Assembly (NCBI GenBank): GCA_947594675.1
Contig: CANQEF010000059.1
Coordinates: forward strand, 1 to 7,278
Reading direction: 5' to 3'
Length of the DNA stretch: 7,278 bases
Source of the DNA: an uncultured Bacilli bacterium
Lineage (GTDB): Bacteria; Bacillota_I; Bacilli_A; RF39; UBA660
Made by a program: the position numbers and the translations under genes. Shown here piece after piece: positions 1 to 6,508 of this stretch. Numbering within the stretch: the stretch's first letter is position 1; each line of letters opens with the position of its first letter. The notes beneath the pieces were generated by a model. That model had not been told where the DNA came from. It was given only the letters and a program-made list of their open reading frames with translations, and made no database searches.

Positions 1-1137
1 CCTGTTGGCTATAGTGAGCATCATACCGGAATGGCTATTGATTTAGGTCTCTTCCTAAAAGATCATTATCTAAAAGATAATAATGAATCCATGGAAAACA
101 TTTCTATTTACAAAGAAATAGAAAAATACCTAGCTGATTTTGGCTTTATTTTACGATATCCTAAAGGTAAAGAAGAAATTACAAAATATCCTTACGAACC
201 ATGGCACATTCGTTATGTTGGAAACTTTATTGCTCCTATAATTAAAAAAAATAACTGGACTTTAGAAGAATATTTAACTAATTTTTCAGGAATTATTCCT
301 GTCAATAAAGAAAAGAATATGACTTCATTTGATGTCGTAGATGAAATAAGAAATCTTTTTGGCATTAAAAAAGTAGGCCATACCGGTACATTAGATCCCT
401 TAGCAGAAGGTGTTTTATTAGTAGTAATAGGTAGAGCTACTAAAATAGTCCAATTTTTATCATCTTGTGAAAAAGAATATCTTACAACTGTAAAGTTAGG
501 AATTAAAACAGATACCTTGGATATTACCGGAAAAATAATTTCTGAAAAAGAAATACCTAAAAATATTAATATTAAAGAGGGCTTAGAGCATTTTCATAAA
601 AAATATCTTCAAGAAGTACCACTTTATTCAGCAGTCAAAGTAAATGGCCAAAAGTTATATGAATATGCAAGAAAAGCTAAAGAAGTAACTCTTCCTAAAA
701 AAGAGGTAACTATAAAAGAAATATCATTACTCGAAGAAACAAAAGATACCTTTACCTTTAAAAGCTTAGTTTCTAAAGGCTGCTACATCAGAAGTTTAAT
801 TAATGATATATGCTGCTACTTAAATACTTATGGTACAATGCTTTCTCTAACAAGAACAAAACAAGGTAATATTGATATTAAAAATACTTATAAACTTCAA
901 GATATAAAAAATAATAATTATAAATTACTAAATATAACTGAAGTTTTACCATATAAAACAATCACAGTAAATGACATTTTAAAAAAGCAAATTACAAACG
1001 GATGTCTCATAACAAATATCTGGAATATAAAAGACAAAGTAATTTTTCTAGATGAACAAAAAAATATTCTAGGAATATATAAAAGTGAAGATAAACTCTT
1101 AAAAGCAGAACGAATTTTTAATCAAAATACTTTATAA
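1..1137 (+). CDS. truB: VanY-type D,D-carboxypeptidase fused to tRNA pseudouridine-55 synthase TruB (5' partial)
   Basis: The frame is open from base 1, so the gene begins left of the window. The Met codon at 31 lies inside the VanY metal motif and is not a start. Counting the first visible codon as residue 1, the N-terminal part shows the M15B peptidase signature: SEHHTGMAIDL (zinc ligands His7 and Asp14) and, about 50 residues later, EPWHIRYVG (catalytic Glu66, zinc ligand His69). This family trims the terminal D-Ala from peptidoglycan stems outside the membrane. After the usual VanY ending (TLEEYL) the frame runs straight into TruB, which makes pseudouridine 55 in the tRNA T-loop. TruB features are GIIPVNK (from 97), GHTGTLDPLAEG with catalytic Asp132, YSAVKVNG (209-216), KGCYIRSL (259-266) and a C-terminal PUA-like region (about 318-378). 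The TruB part has near-normal length (about 284 aa) and intact motifs. No ATG, GTG or TTG lies between EPWH and GIIPVNK; Phe95 sits about where a separate TruB would have its Met. It is not next to rbfA or ribF on the visible side. Domain calls are firm; whether a fused protein is really made is uncertain. Confidence 0.9.
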   Translation, partial: PVGYSEHHTGMAIDLGLFLKDHYLKDNNESMENISIYKEIEKYLADFGFILRYPKGKEEITKYPYEPWHIRYVGNFIAPIIKKNNWTLEEYLTNFSGIIPVNKEKNMTSFDVVDEIRNLFGIKKVGHTGTLDPLAEGVLLVVIGRATKIVQFLSSCEKEYLTTVKLGIKTDTLDITGKIISEKEIPKNINIKEGLEHFHKKYLQEVPLYSAVKVNGQKLYEYARKAKEVTLPKKEVTIKEISLLEETKDTFTFKSLVSKGCYIRSLINDICCYLNTYGTMLSLTRTKQGNIDIKNTYKLQDIKNNNYKLLNITEVLPYKTITVNDILKKQITNGCLITNIWNIKDKVIFLDEQKNILGIYKSEDKLLKAERIFNQNTL

Positions 1138-1219
1138 ATAAATTATGTCACATTCTCCTCTAGGAATTTTTCTTCTAAATTGCAATAAATTCAACCACTA
1201 TTAAATATTTTTTCGAAAC

Positions 1220-1246
1220 AAAAAAGAGGTCTTTTCCTCTTTTTTT
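1220..1246. terminator. Bidirectional rho-independent terminator between truB and proS
   Basis: The sequence shows a 10-bp stem, with left arm 1220-1229 (A6 then GAGG) and right arm 1236-1245 (CCTC then T6), and a 6-nt loop. A run of T follows GC-rich base pairs on either strand, so it can stop both the plus-strand VanY-TruB transcript and the minus-strand proS transcript. The right arm overlaps the proS stop codon (1245-1247). Confidence 0.85.
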
Positions 1247-2684
1247 AATAGGACTTGCCCCACATAACAGTATGCTTAGCATGTCTACCGCAACAAACAC
1301 AATGTTCACTAACTTTTTCATCTTCCAAAATGCATCTTGAGCCAAAGCCATTTGTTTGCTCTTTTATTTTATCTTCACAATCTTTATCGCCACACCAACT
1401 TGCCTTAACAAAGCCAATTTTCTCAGAAGATATTTTTCTAAACTCTTCCAAATCTTTAGCCTCATAAATATGTTCGTCTAAAAATTTCTTCGCTTTATCA
1501 TACATATTCTTTTGAATCATTTCTAAAATTTCAGGAATAGACTCTTTTACTTTTTCTAACATTACAACAATTTTTTCACCAGTATCACGTCTAACTAAAA
1601 CGCATTTTCCTTCATCAATATCCTTAGGACCAATTTCGATTCTAAGTGGAATACCTAGCATTTCTTGTTCTGCAAATTTAAATCCTGGCGTTTTATTACT
1701 AGTATCTATTTTTACTCTAATAGAAGTCTCTTTTAAAGAATTAAATAATTCTAAAGCTTTATCCAAAACACCTTCTTTATGCTGAGCAATAGGAATAACC
1801 ATCACCTGAGTAGGAGCAATTCTAGGAGGTAAGACTAGTCCACTATCATCACCATGAACCATAATAATTGCGCCAATTATTCTACTTGACATTCCCCAAG
1901 AAGTCTCATAAGCACTATGAAGATTATTTTCTTTATCTAAATATTTAATGCCAAAACTATCTGCGAAACCATGTCCAAAATAATGACTTGTTCCTGATTG
2001 TAAAGCCTTCCCATCATGCATCATTGCCTCAATAGTATAAGTATCTTCAGCTCCTGCAAATTTTTCACTTTCCGTTTTCTTTCCACAAATTAATGGAATA
2101 GCTAAATCCTGAGTCACAAAATCATAATAAACTTTAAACATTTCTTCACATCTATTACGAGCCTCTTCATCAGTTGCGTGAAGAGTATGACCCTCTTGCC
2201 ACAAAAACTCTCTAGAACGTAAAAAAGGTCTTGTTGTTTTTTCCCAACGTAAAACTGAATTCCATTGATTCCAAACTAAAGGCAAATCTCGATAAGACTT
2301 AACAATCCTTTGCCAATAATCACAAAAAAGCGTCTCACTTGTTGGTCTTATACAACATCTTTCCTCTAGTTGTTCTAATCCTCCATGTGTTACCCATGCA
2401 ACTTCAGGAGCAAATCCTTCAATGTGATCTTTTTCCTTTTGAAGAAGACTCTCAGGTATTAAAACAGGTAAGTAAACATTTTCAACACCGGTAGCCTTAA
2501 ATCTTTTATCCAAATCGTTTCTAATATTTTCCCAAAGAGCATATCCATTCGGCAAATAATTTAAACACCCCTTAACACTAGAATAATCACATAACTTAGC
2601 CTCTCTAACAACATCCGTATACCACTGTGCAAAATCATCACTACGTGCTGTTATTTTTTCAACTAATTTCTTTTCATTTGCCAT
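1245..2684 (-). CDS. proS: Prolyl-tRNA synthetase, short (eukaryote/archaeon-like, INS-less) form
   Basis: A cytoplasmic class II aminoacyl-tRNA synthetase that charges tRNA-Pro with proline. The 479-residue protein starts at ATG 2684 (MANEKKL), which has a strong AAAGGAG site at 2693-2699. An in-frame upstream ATG at 2720 would add 12 residues that include no RBS and lie over the promoter, so it was rejected. Visible features are the motif 1 region around 48-77, RPTSET (113-118) for proline/ATP pocket binding, motif 2 with SREFLWQEGHTLH (157-169), HGDD and motif 3 GLVLPPRIAPTQ (282-293), an anticodon-binding domain (about 295-400), and a C-terminal zinc-type domain with Cys431, Cys436, Cys462 and Cys465. 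The chain ends in the conserved Tyr. There is no ~180-residue editing (INS) domain between motifs 2 and 3, so clearance of Ala-tRNA-Pro would need a free-standing editing factor elsewhere. The leader is only about 20 nt, so no T-box controls it here. Confidence 0.97.
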   Translation of the reverse strand: MANEKKLVEKITARSDDFAQWYTDVVREAKLCDYSSVKGCLNYLPNGYALWENIRNDLDKRFKATGVENVYLPVLIPESLLQKEKDHIEGFAPEVAWVTHGGLEQLEERCCIRPTSETLFCDYWQRIVKSYRDLPLVWNQWNSVLRWEKTTRPFLRSREFLWQEGHTLHATDEEARNRCEEMFKVYYDFVTQDLAIPLICGKKTESEKFAGAEDTYTIEAMMHDGKALQSGTSHYFGHGFADSFGIKYLDKENNLHSAYETSWGMSSRIIGAIIMVHGDDSGLVLPPRIAPTQVMVIPIAQHKEGVLDKALELFNSLKETSIRVKIDTSNKTPGFKFAEQEMLGIPLRIEIGPKDIDEGKCVLVRRDTGEKIVVMLEKVKESIPEILEMIQKNMYDKAKKFLDEHIYEAKDLEEFRKISSEKIGFVKASWCGDKDCEDKIKEQTNGFGSRCILEDEKVSEHCVCCGRHAKHTVMWGKSY

Positions 2685-2710
2685 AAACTTAACTCCTTTC
2701 ATTAACCATA

Positions 2711-2739
2711 ATATTATCATATATTTACAAACTATTCAA
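2711..2739 (-). promoter_or_regulatory. proS promoter, extended -10
   Basis: On the minus strand a -35 TTGAAT (2739-2734) and a -10 TAATAT (2716-2711) are separated by 17 bp, with a TG dinucleotide one base upstream of the -10 (2719-2718), i.e. an extended -10 element. The predicted transcript start near 2704 gives a leader of about 20 nt that holds the AAAGGAG site. Motif match only. Confidence 0.6.
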
Positions 2740-2763
2740 ATAATTGTTTTTCTTATTCATAAT
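2735..2763 (+). promoter_or_regulatory. Candidate promoter for the D-Ala-D-Ala carboxypeptidase gene
   Basis: A weak -35 TTCAAA (2735-2740) and a -10 CATAAT (2758-2763, 5 of 6 matches) lie 17 bp apart. This puts the transcript start about 33 nt before the ATG at 2803, leaving room for the AGGTGAT ribosome site at 2791-2797. The -35 overlaps the proS -35 on the other strand, so the two divergent promoters would compete for the same few bases. AT-richness makes chance matches likely. Confidence 0.4.
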
Positions 2764-2802
2764 AATTAATTTTTTCATATAAAATTAAATAGGTGATTTA
2801 AA

Positions 2803-3864
2803 ATGTTAAAAAAACTACTTCTTTTATTTATAATTGTCCTAACTTTAAGTATTAAACCAGTTATGGCCTCAACTTCAAGTATTGTCATGGATTTAAATAC
2901 AGGAAGAATTCTCTATCAAAAAAATATTAAAGAAAAAAAACTTATTGCCTCAACTACCAAAATACTAACAGCAATCGTTACTTTAGAAAATGCACCTTTA
3001 GAAAAAGAAGTTACTATAGGAGAAGAAGTTTTAAAAATGTATGGTACAAATATTTATATAGAAGTAGGAGAAAAAATGAAAATAAAAGATTTACTCTATG
3101 GACTTTTATTACGAAGTGGAAATGATGCCGCAATTGCTTTAGCAGTAGCAGTTAGTGGTAGTGAAGAAGAATTTGTAAAACTTATGAATAAAAAAGCCCA
3201 AGAAATAGGTATGAAAGATAGTATTTTTGAAAATCCTCATGGCTTAGATGATGATACTAAGAATTACTCAACAGCTTATGATATGGCTCTTCTATCAAAA
3301 TATGCTTATCAAAACAAAACATATAGAGAAATAGTAAGTACCAAGAAATATCAAACCCAGACTGAGGGTAAGAATTACCTTTGGTATAATAGAAATAAGC
3401 TTTTAACTAATTATAAATATTGTACAGGTGGAAAAAATGGTTATACTCCAGCAGCAGGTAAAACACTAGTAACAACTTCTTCTAAAGATAATCTAAATTT
3501 AACTATTGTAACTTTAAATGATAGTGATGAGTATACAACACATGAATATTATTATGATTTAGCTTTTGAAAACTATAAGAATTATTTATTAATAGATAAA
3601 GATAATTTTAAAATCGATAAAAGCTTTTATGATGGAGCTATTTATTTAAAAGAATCTTTTTATTACCCTTTAACAGTACCAGAAACAAAACAAATAAAAA
3701 CTGTTTTATCCATTGAAAATAAAAAATCTCAAAATAAAGTAATTGGTAGAATAGATATTTATTTAAATGATGAATTAATTGGTAAATTAGATATCTATAA
3801 AAAAGAAGAAAAGAAAAAAAGTAAAAGCCTTTTTCAAAAAATAAAAGATTTCATTTTAAAATAA
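2803..3864 (+). CDS. Serine-type D-alanyl-D-alanine carboxypeptidase (peptidase S11, DacA/DacF-like)
   Basis: A low-molecular-weight penicillin-binding protein that removes the terminal D-Ala from peptidoglycan pentapeptides on the outer face of the membrane. The start is supported by AGGTGAT at 2791-2797. Residues 1-22 form a signal peptide (MLKK, then a hydrophobic core ending VMA, probable cleavage before Ser23). All three active-site motifs are present: STTK (Ser50 nucleophile, Lys53), SGN (105-107) and KNG (211-213) in GGKNGYTPAAGKT. KNG stands in place of the classical KTG, a substitution that to my knowledge is tolerated in S11 enzymes of Bacillota. About residues 250-335 form the C-terminal beta domain. 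The tail (KSLFQKIKDFILK) can form a short amphipathic helix, like the membrane anchor of DacA-type PBPs, and there is no transmembrane C-terminus. The 353-aa length is slightly short for the family (about 380-440). DacA versus DacF cannot be decided from sequence alone, so no symbol is given. Confidence 0.93.
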   Translation: MLKKLLLLFIIVLTLSIKPVMASTSSIVMDLNTGRILYQKNIKEKKLIASTTKILTAIVTLENAPLEKEVTIGEEVLKMYGTNIYIEVGEKMKIKDLLYGLLLRSGNDAAIALAVAVSGSEEEFVKLMNKKAQEIGMKDSIFENPHGLDDDTKNYSTAYDMALLSKYAYQNKTYREIVSTKKYQTQTEGKNYLWYNRNKLLTNYKYCTGGKNGYTPAAGKTLVTTSSKDNLNLTIVTLNDSDEYTTHEYYYDLAFENYKNYLLIDKDNFKIDKSFYDGAIYLKESFYYPLTVPETKQIKTVLSIENKKSQNKVIGRIDIYLNDELIGKLDIYKKEEKKKSKSLFQKIKDFILK

Positions 3865-3915
3865 AAATACTTTACAAATAAACCTTGCCAAAATTCCACA
3901 ATTTACTCATTAAAT

Positions 3916-3938
3916 AAAAAATGAGAATTAATTTCTCA
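3916..3938 (-). terminator. Rho-independent terminator of the metallophosphoesterase gene
   Basis: Read on the minus strand, a 6-bp stem TGAGAA / TTCTCA (3938-3933 and 3927-3922) with a 5-nt loop is followed directly by six T (3921-3916), just after the stop codon at 3941-3943. On the plus strand the same hairpin is followed by a poorer T-stretch (CTTTACTTATTT), so it would terminate the carboxypeptidase transcript only weakly. An alternative pairing CTCATT (3906-3911) with AATGAG (3920-3925) is mutually exclusive with it. Confidence 0.6.
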
Positions 3939-3940
3939 CT

Positions 3941-4858
3941 TTACTTATTTGATAATCTAAAAAAATTAATACTTGGTCTACAAAATAATCTTATATCAAA
4001 TTTCTTTGTTCCAAGACCACTTGATATATAAATAGAAGTATTTTCTTCTTGATAAAAACTATTATAATAACTCTTAGCTCCTGTAAATTTAATCAAAGGA
4101 CCTATAAAAGGCAATTTTATTTCTCCATTATGTGAATGACCTGCTAAAACAAGATCAGCTTTATATGTTTCCTTAAAATTATTATAACTATCTCCCTCAT
4201 GTATTAAAGAAATAGTATAAATATTTTGATTAGCTCCTTCTTCTTTAAAATATTTAAATGCCTCATCCGGTTTATTTTCATTTTTTAATAAACTTCCTTG
4301 TCCTGTTATAAGTATAGGACTATTTTCTTTATTATAAATTAAATCATATTCATTATTTAAAATTATAAAATCACTTTGTTTTAAAATAGTATTAAAATGT
4401 TCTCCATCTTCTTCACCCATAACAGCATATTTTCCTAAAGTAGTATCAATACTTTGTAAAAGTTTAATTAATTTTTCCTGCTCTTTATTTTTTAAATCAT
4501 AATCATCATCAATTAAATCTCCTGTAAAAACAACTAAATCAGGTTTTCTTTCATTAATTAAAGCCACTAATTTTTTAGTCTCTTCATAGAAAAAAGTACT
4601 CCCATAATGTAAATCACTAAACTGAATTAATTTTAAGCCATTAAAACTATTAGGTATCTTATTATTTATAATTCTTTTTTCATTGACAACTATTTTTACT
4701 GTTGAAATATAAGTTGTATAAAAGAAAGATATAAAACCTAATACTAGAACAATGAGAGAAATTTTAAATGCTTTAATAATTATTTGTTTTCTTTTTTCTT
4801 TTCTTTCTTCATCAAATATTTCATCTTGTTTTTCTTGATTACGTTCTTCCCTCGTCAT
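3941..4858 (-). CDS. Membrane-anchored metallophosphoesterase (YkuE-like) with altered GNHD motif
   Basis: A calcineurin-like phosphoesterase, probably acting on a surface or lipid-linked phosphoester; the substrate is unknown. I place the start at ATG 4858 (305 aa): GGTGAT at 4868-4863 sits 4 nt upstream, whereas the in-frame ATG at 4870 has no ribosome site and falls almost on the predicted transcript start. The first ~26 residues are highly charged (Glu/Lys/Arg rich), followed by one transmembrane segment (about 27-48), so the catalytic domain should face outward (N-in topology). Metal-site motifs are FSDLHYG (Asp82, His84), FTGDLID (Asp114), SLIHEGD (His220) and AGHSHNGE (His241, His243). 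The usual GNHD block reads GEED (148-151): both the metal-bridging Asn and the catalytic His are replaced by Glu, while all other ligands remain. The variant GHSHNGE replaces the typical GHTHGGQ. The gene is a single unit, convergent with the carboxypeptidase gene. Fold assignment is sure; activity is not. Confidence 0.85.
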   Translation of the reverse strand: MTREERNQEKQDEIFDEERKEKRKQIIIKAFKISLIVLVLGFISFFYTTYISTVKIVVNEKRIINNKIPNSFNGLKLIQFSDLHYGSTFFYEETKKLVALINERKPDLVVFTGDLIDDDYDLKNKEQEKLIKLLQSIDTTLGKYAVMGEEDGEHFNTILKQSDFIILNNEYDLIYNKENSPILITGQGSLLKNENKPDEAFKYFKEEGANQNIYTISLIHEGDSYNNFKETYKADLVLAGHSHNGEIKLPFIGPLIKFTGAKSYYNSFYQEENTSIYISSGLGTKKFDIRLFCRPSINFFRLSNK

Positions 4859-4879
4859 AACTATCACCATCTTTATCTT

Positions 4880-4908
4880 ATTGTAGCAAATACTAGGAAA
4901 GTTTTCTA
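4880..4908 (-). promoter_or_regulatory. Candidate extended -10 promoter for the metallophosphoesterase gene
   Basis: On the minus strand a -10 TACAAT (4885-4880) carries an upstream TG (4888-4887), forming TGCTACAAT. A -35-like TAGAAA (4908-4903, 4 of 6 matches) lies 17 bp upstream. The predicted start near 4873 gives a leader of about 15 nt containing GGTGAT. Confidence 0.5.
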
Positions 4909-4910
4909 GT
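4892..4910. promoter_or_regulatory. 19-bp near-perfect palindrome over the metallophosphoesterase promoter, possible operator
   Basis: The plus strand reads ACTAGGAAA-G-TTTTCTAGT, two 9-bp arms around one central base with a single asymmetric position (4897/4905). It covers the spacer and -35-like region of the minus-strand promoter at 4880-4908, the position of a repressor site. There is no T-run after it on either strand, so it is not a terminator. No known regulator motif was recognised. Confidence 0.4.
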
Positions 4911-4961
4911 AATTAATGAGTTTTTTTCATATTCGAGAGTTTATTTGGAAAATAATTTCAA

Positions 4962-4990
4962 TTGATTAATAAAAATATTTATATTATAAT
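4962..4990 (+). promoter_or_regulatory. Promoter of the FAD dehydrogenase-cyclophilin operon
   Basis: A -35 TTGATT (4962-4967) and a perfect -10 TATAAT (4985-4990) are spaced by exactly 17 bp. Transcription should start near 4997, leaving a leader of about 110 nt before the start codon at 5106, much longer than the other leaders in this window. Confidence 0.65.
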
Positions 4991-4998
4991 GTAATTGT

Positions 4999-5029
4999 TA
5001 GGTAACATATGAATCTTAATAATACCTAG
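4999..5029 (+). promoter_or_regulatory. Leader stem-loop containing a possible 6-codon upstream ORF
   Basis: TAGGTA (4999-5004) can pair with TACCTA (5023-5028), extendable by two G-U pairs, around an 18-nt loop. Within it ATG at 5009 opens a six-residue frame (MNLNNT) ending with TAG at 5027-5029, preceded by an AGGTAA ribosome-site-like sequence at 5000-5005. The stem would bury that site against the end of the same mini-ORF. This could be a leader peptide or chance; the evidence is thin. Confidence 0.2.
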
Positions 5030-5040
5030 TTAGTATTAAA

Positions 5041-5064
5041 CATTATAAAATTATTTTTATAGTG
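5041..5064 (+). promoter_or_regulatory. AT-rich hairpin in the operon leader
   Basis: CATTATAAAA (5041-5050) pairs with TTTTATAGTG (5055-5064) as ten pairs including one G-U, around a TTAT loop. It lies about 40 nt before the start codon and is not followed by a T-run. It could be a 5' stabilising structure, an operator, or simply a product of AT-richness. Confidence 0.3.
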
Positions 5065-5105
5065 ATAATTCTCAAGTTTAATCATAATTTAAAATGGTGG
5101 TAAAA

Positions 5106-6506
5106 ATGAAAGTAGATGTAGCAATAATAGGTGCTGGTCCAGCAGGATTATTTAGTGCCTATGAACTTATAACAAAAAATAAAAATTTAAAAATAGCAAT
5201 TCTTGATAAGGGTAGTAGAGTTAAAAATCGTTTTTGTCCAATGAACAAATTAAAAGTGCCTTGTAAAAATTGTAATCCGTGTGCCATTTTATCAGGTTAT
5301 GGAGGAGCAGGAACATTCTCTGATGGAAAACTAAATTTTATTCCAAGACTTGGTAAAAGTGACTTAACAAAATATATGACGGAAAGCGAGGCTTTAAAGC
5401 TAATTGATGAAACCGAATTGATTTTTAATAAATTTAATATGGATTCTCAAGTATATCCATCTAATATGAAAGAGGCTGAAGAAATTAGAAAGAAAGTTTC
5501 TATAGCGGGAGCTAAGCTTTTACTAATTAAACAAAAACATTTAGGTAGTGATCATTTGCCTGAATATATTGAAGAAATCTGTAAATTTTTAGAAAAACAA
5601 AATGTAATTTTATTAGAAAAAAGTAATGTTTTAGATATTAAGACAATAAAAGAAAATGAACATGAAATAATTTATGAATCAAGTGGTAAAGAAGAAAAAA
5701 TTGAATGTAGTAACATCATAGTAGCTCCAGGTAGAACTGGTGCTAAATGGGTTCAACAATTAGCTGATAAATATCAAATTCCTTATCTATCTCAAAGTAT
5801 AGAAATAGGTGTGAGAGTAGAAGTTAGAAAAGATATAATGGAAGATTTAACAAATATTATTTATGACCCAACAATTTTTATCAAGACGAAAACTTATGGT
5901 GATGAGATTAGAACATTTTGTACAAACCCGGGAGGTTTTGTTGCTAAAGAAAATTACTATGGATACATTTGTGTTAATGGTCATGCTTTAAAGGATATAA
6001 AAAGTAATAATACAAATTTTGCTTTTATTTCGAAAGTTAATTTAACACAACCAGTTACTAATACACGAGAATATGGAGAATCAATCGCAAGGATTGCAAA
6101 TGTATTAGGTGATGGAAAACCAATTATTCAATCTCTAAAGGATTTAAGAAATTCTAGAAGAAGTGAATGGCACCGTCTTAATAAAGGTTTTGTTGAGCCA
6201 ACTTTAAAAGATTGTGTAGCAGGAGACCTAGCTTTAGTTATGCCACATAGAATAATTACTAATATTCTAGAAGGACTTGAAACTCTTGATAAAATTATTC
6301 CAGGAGTTGCTAACGACGATACACTATTATATGGCCCCGAAATTAAATTCTTCAGTAATGAAATTGAAACTAATAATAAATTTAAGTTGGAAAAGGCAAA
6401 TATTTATTTTATAGGGGATGGAGCTGGGAAAGCTGGAAATATAGTTACTGCTGCCGCTACTGGATTAGTAGCAGCAAGAGATATAATTGAAAGGATGGAA
6501 AAATAA
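5106..6506 (+). CDS. FAD-dependent dehydrogenase of the COG2509 type (function unassigned)
   Basis: A cytoplasmic flavoprotein of the family annotated as uncharacterised FAD-dependent dehydrogenase; its physiological substrate is unknown. The start at 5106 (466 aa, MKVDVAIIG) is preferred because GGTGG at 5096-5100 sits 5 nt upstream and the FAD-binding strand follows at once, as is usual. The ATG at 5094 would use those bases as codons and has no ribosome site. Residues 7-18 hold the dinucleotide-binding GAGPAG motif, closed by an acidic/Lys end of strand two (ILDKG). A cysteine set (Cys44, Cys53, Cys56, Cys59) in a CKNCNPC context precedes the signature GYGGAGTFSDGKLN (64-77). The C-terminus carries the second FAD-contact motif GDGAGKAGNI (437-446) and a helix rich in Ala. 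The clustered cysteines are typical of this family and could be redox-active or bind metal (inference). It is the first gene of a two-gene operon with the cyclophilin 2 nt downstream. Confidence 0.88.
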   Translation: MKVDVAIIGAGPAGLFSAYELITKNKNLKIAILDKGSRVKNRFCPMNKLKVPCKNCNPCAILSGYGGAGTFSDGKLNFIPRLGKSDLTKYMTESEALKLIDETELIFNKFNMDSQVYPSNMKEAEEIRKKVSIAGAKLLLIKQKHLGSDHLPEYIEEICKFLEKQNVILLEKSNVLDIKTIKENEHEIIYESSGKEEKIECSNIIVAPGRTGAKWVQQLADKYQIPYLSQSIEIGVRVEVRKDIMEDLTNIIYDPTIFIKTKTYGDEIRTFCTNPGGFVAKENYYGYICVNGHALKDIKSNNTNFAFISKVNLTQPVTNTREYGESIARIANVLGDGKPIIQSLKDLRNSRRSEWHRLNKGFVEPTLKDCVAGDLALVMPHRIITNILEGLETLDKIIPGVANDDTLLYGPEIKFFSNEIETNNKFKLEKANIYFIGDGAGKAGNIVTAAATGLVAARDIIERMEK

Positions 6507-6508
6507 TT

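Noticed and set aside
31..33. ATG at 31 as the start of the first gene
   Set aside because: The same frame is open from base 1, and the ten codons before this ATG encode the conserved VanY zinc motif (GYSEHHTG), so this Met is internal.
1138..1200. Minus-strand AGAGGAG next to ATG in the truB-proS gap, a possible small gene
   Set aside because: The spacing between the AGGAG and the ATG is too short, and the codon right after the ATG is TGA, so nothing is encoded.
1255..1467. 70-codon open frame on the plus strand
   Set aside because: It lies wholly antisense inside the zinc-domain end of proS, has no ribosome site or recognisable motif, and is a shadow of that gene.
2685..2720. Longer proS start at 2720 and a possible T-box leader
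   Set aside because: The longer start would overlap the -10 element and has no ribosome site; the leader from the predicted transcript start is only about 20 nt, too short for a T-box.
2933..2940. A8 run within the carboxypeptidase gene as a phase-variation tract
   Set aside because: Short A-runs in Lys codons are expected in such an AT-rich genome and several similar ones occur in the window, so it is not distinctive as the G10 tract is.
5036..5063. Second promoter for the FAD operon (TTAAAC ... TATAGT)
   Set aside because: Matches are weaker and the spacer is 16 bp; the upstream TTGATT ... TATAAT pair with 17 bp is clearly better, and the -10-like bases belong to a hairpin arm.
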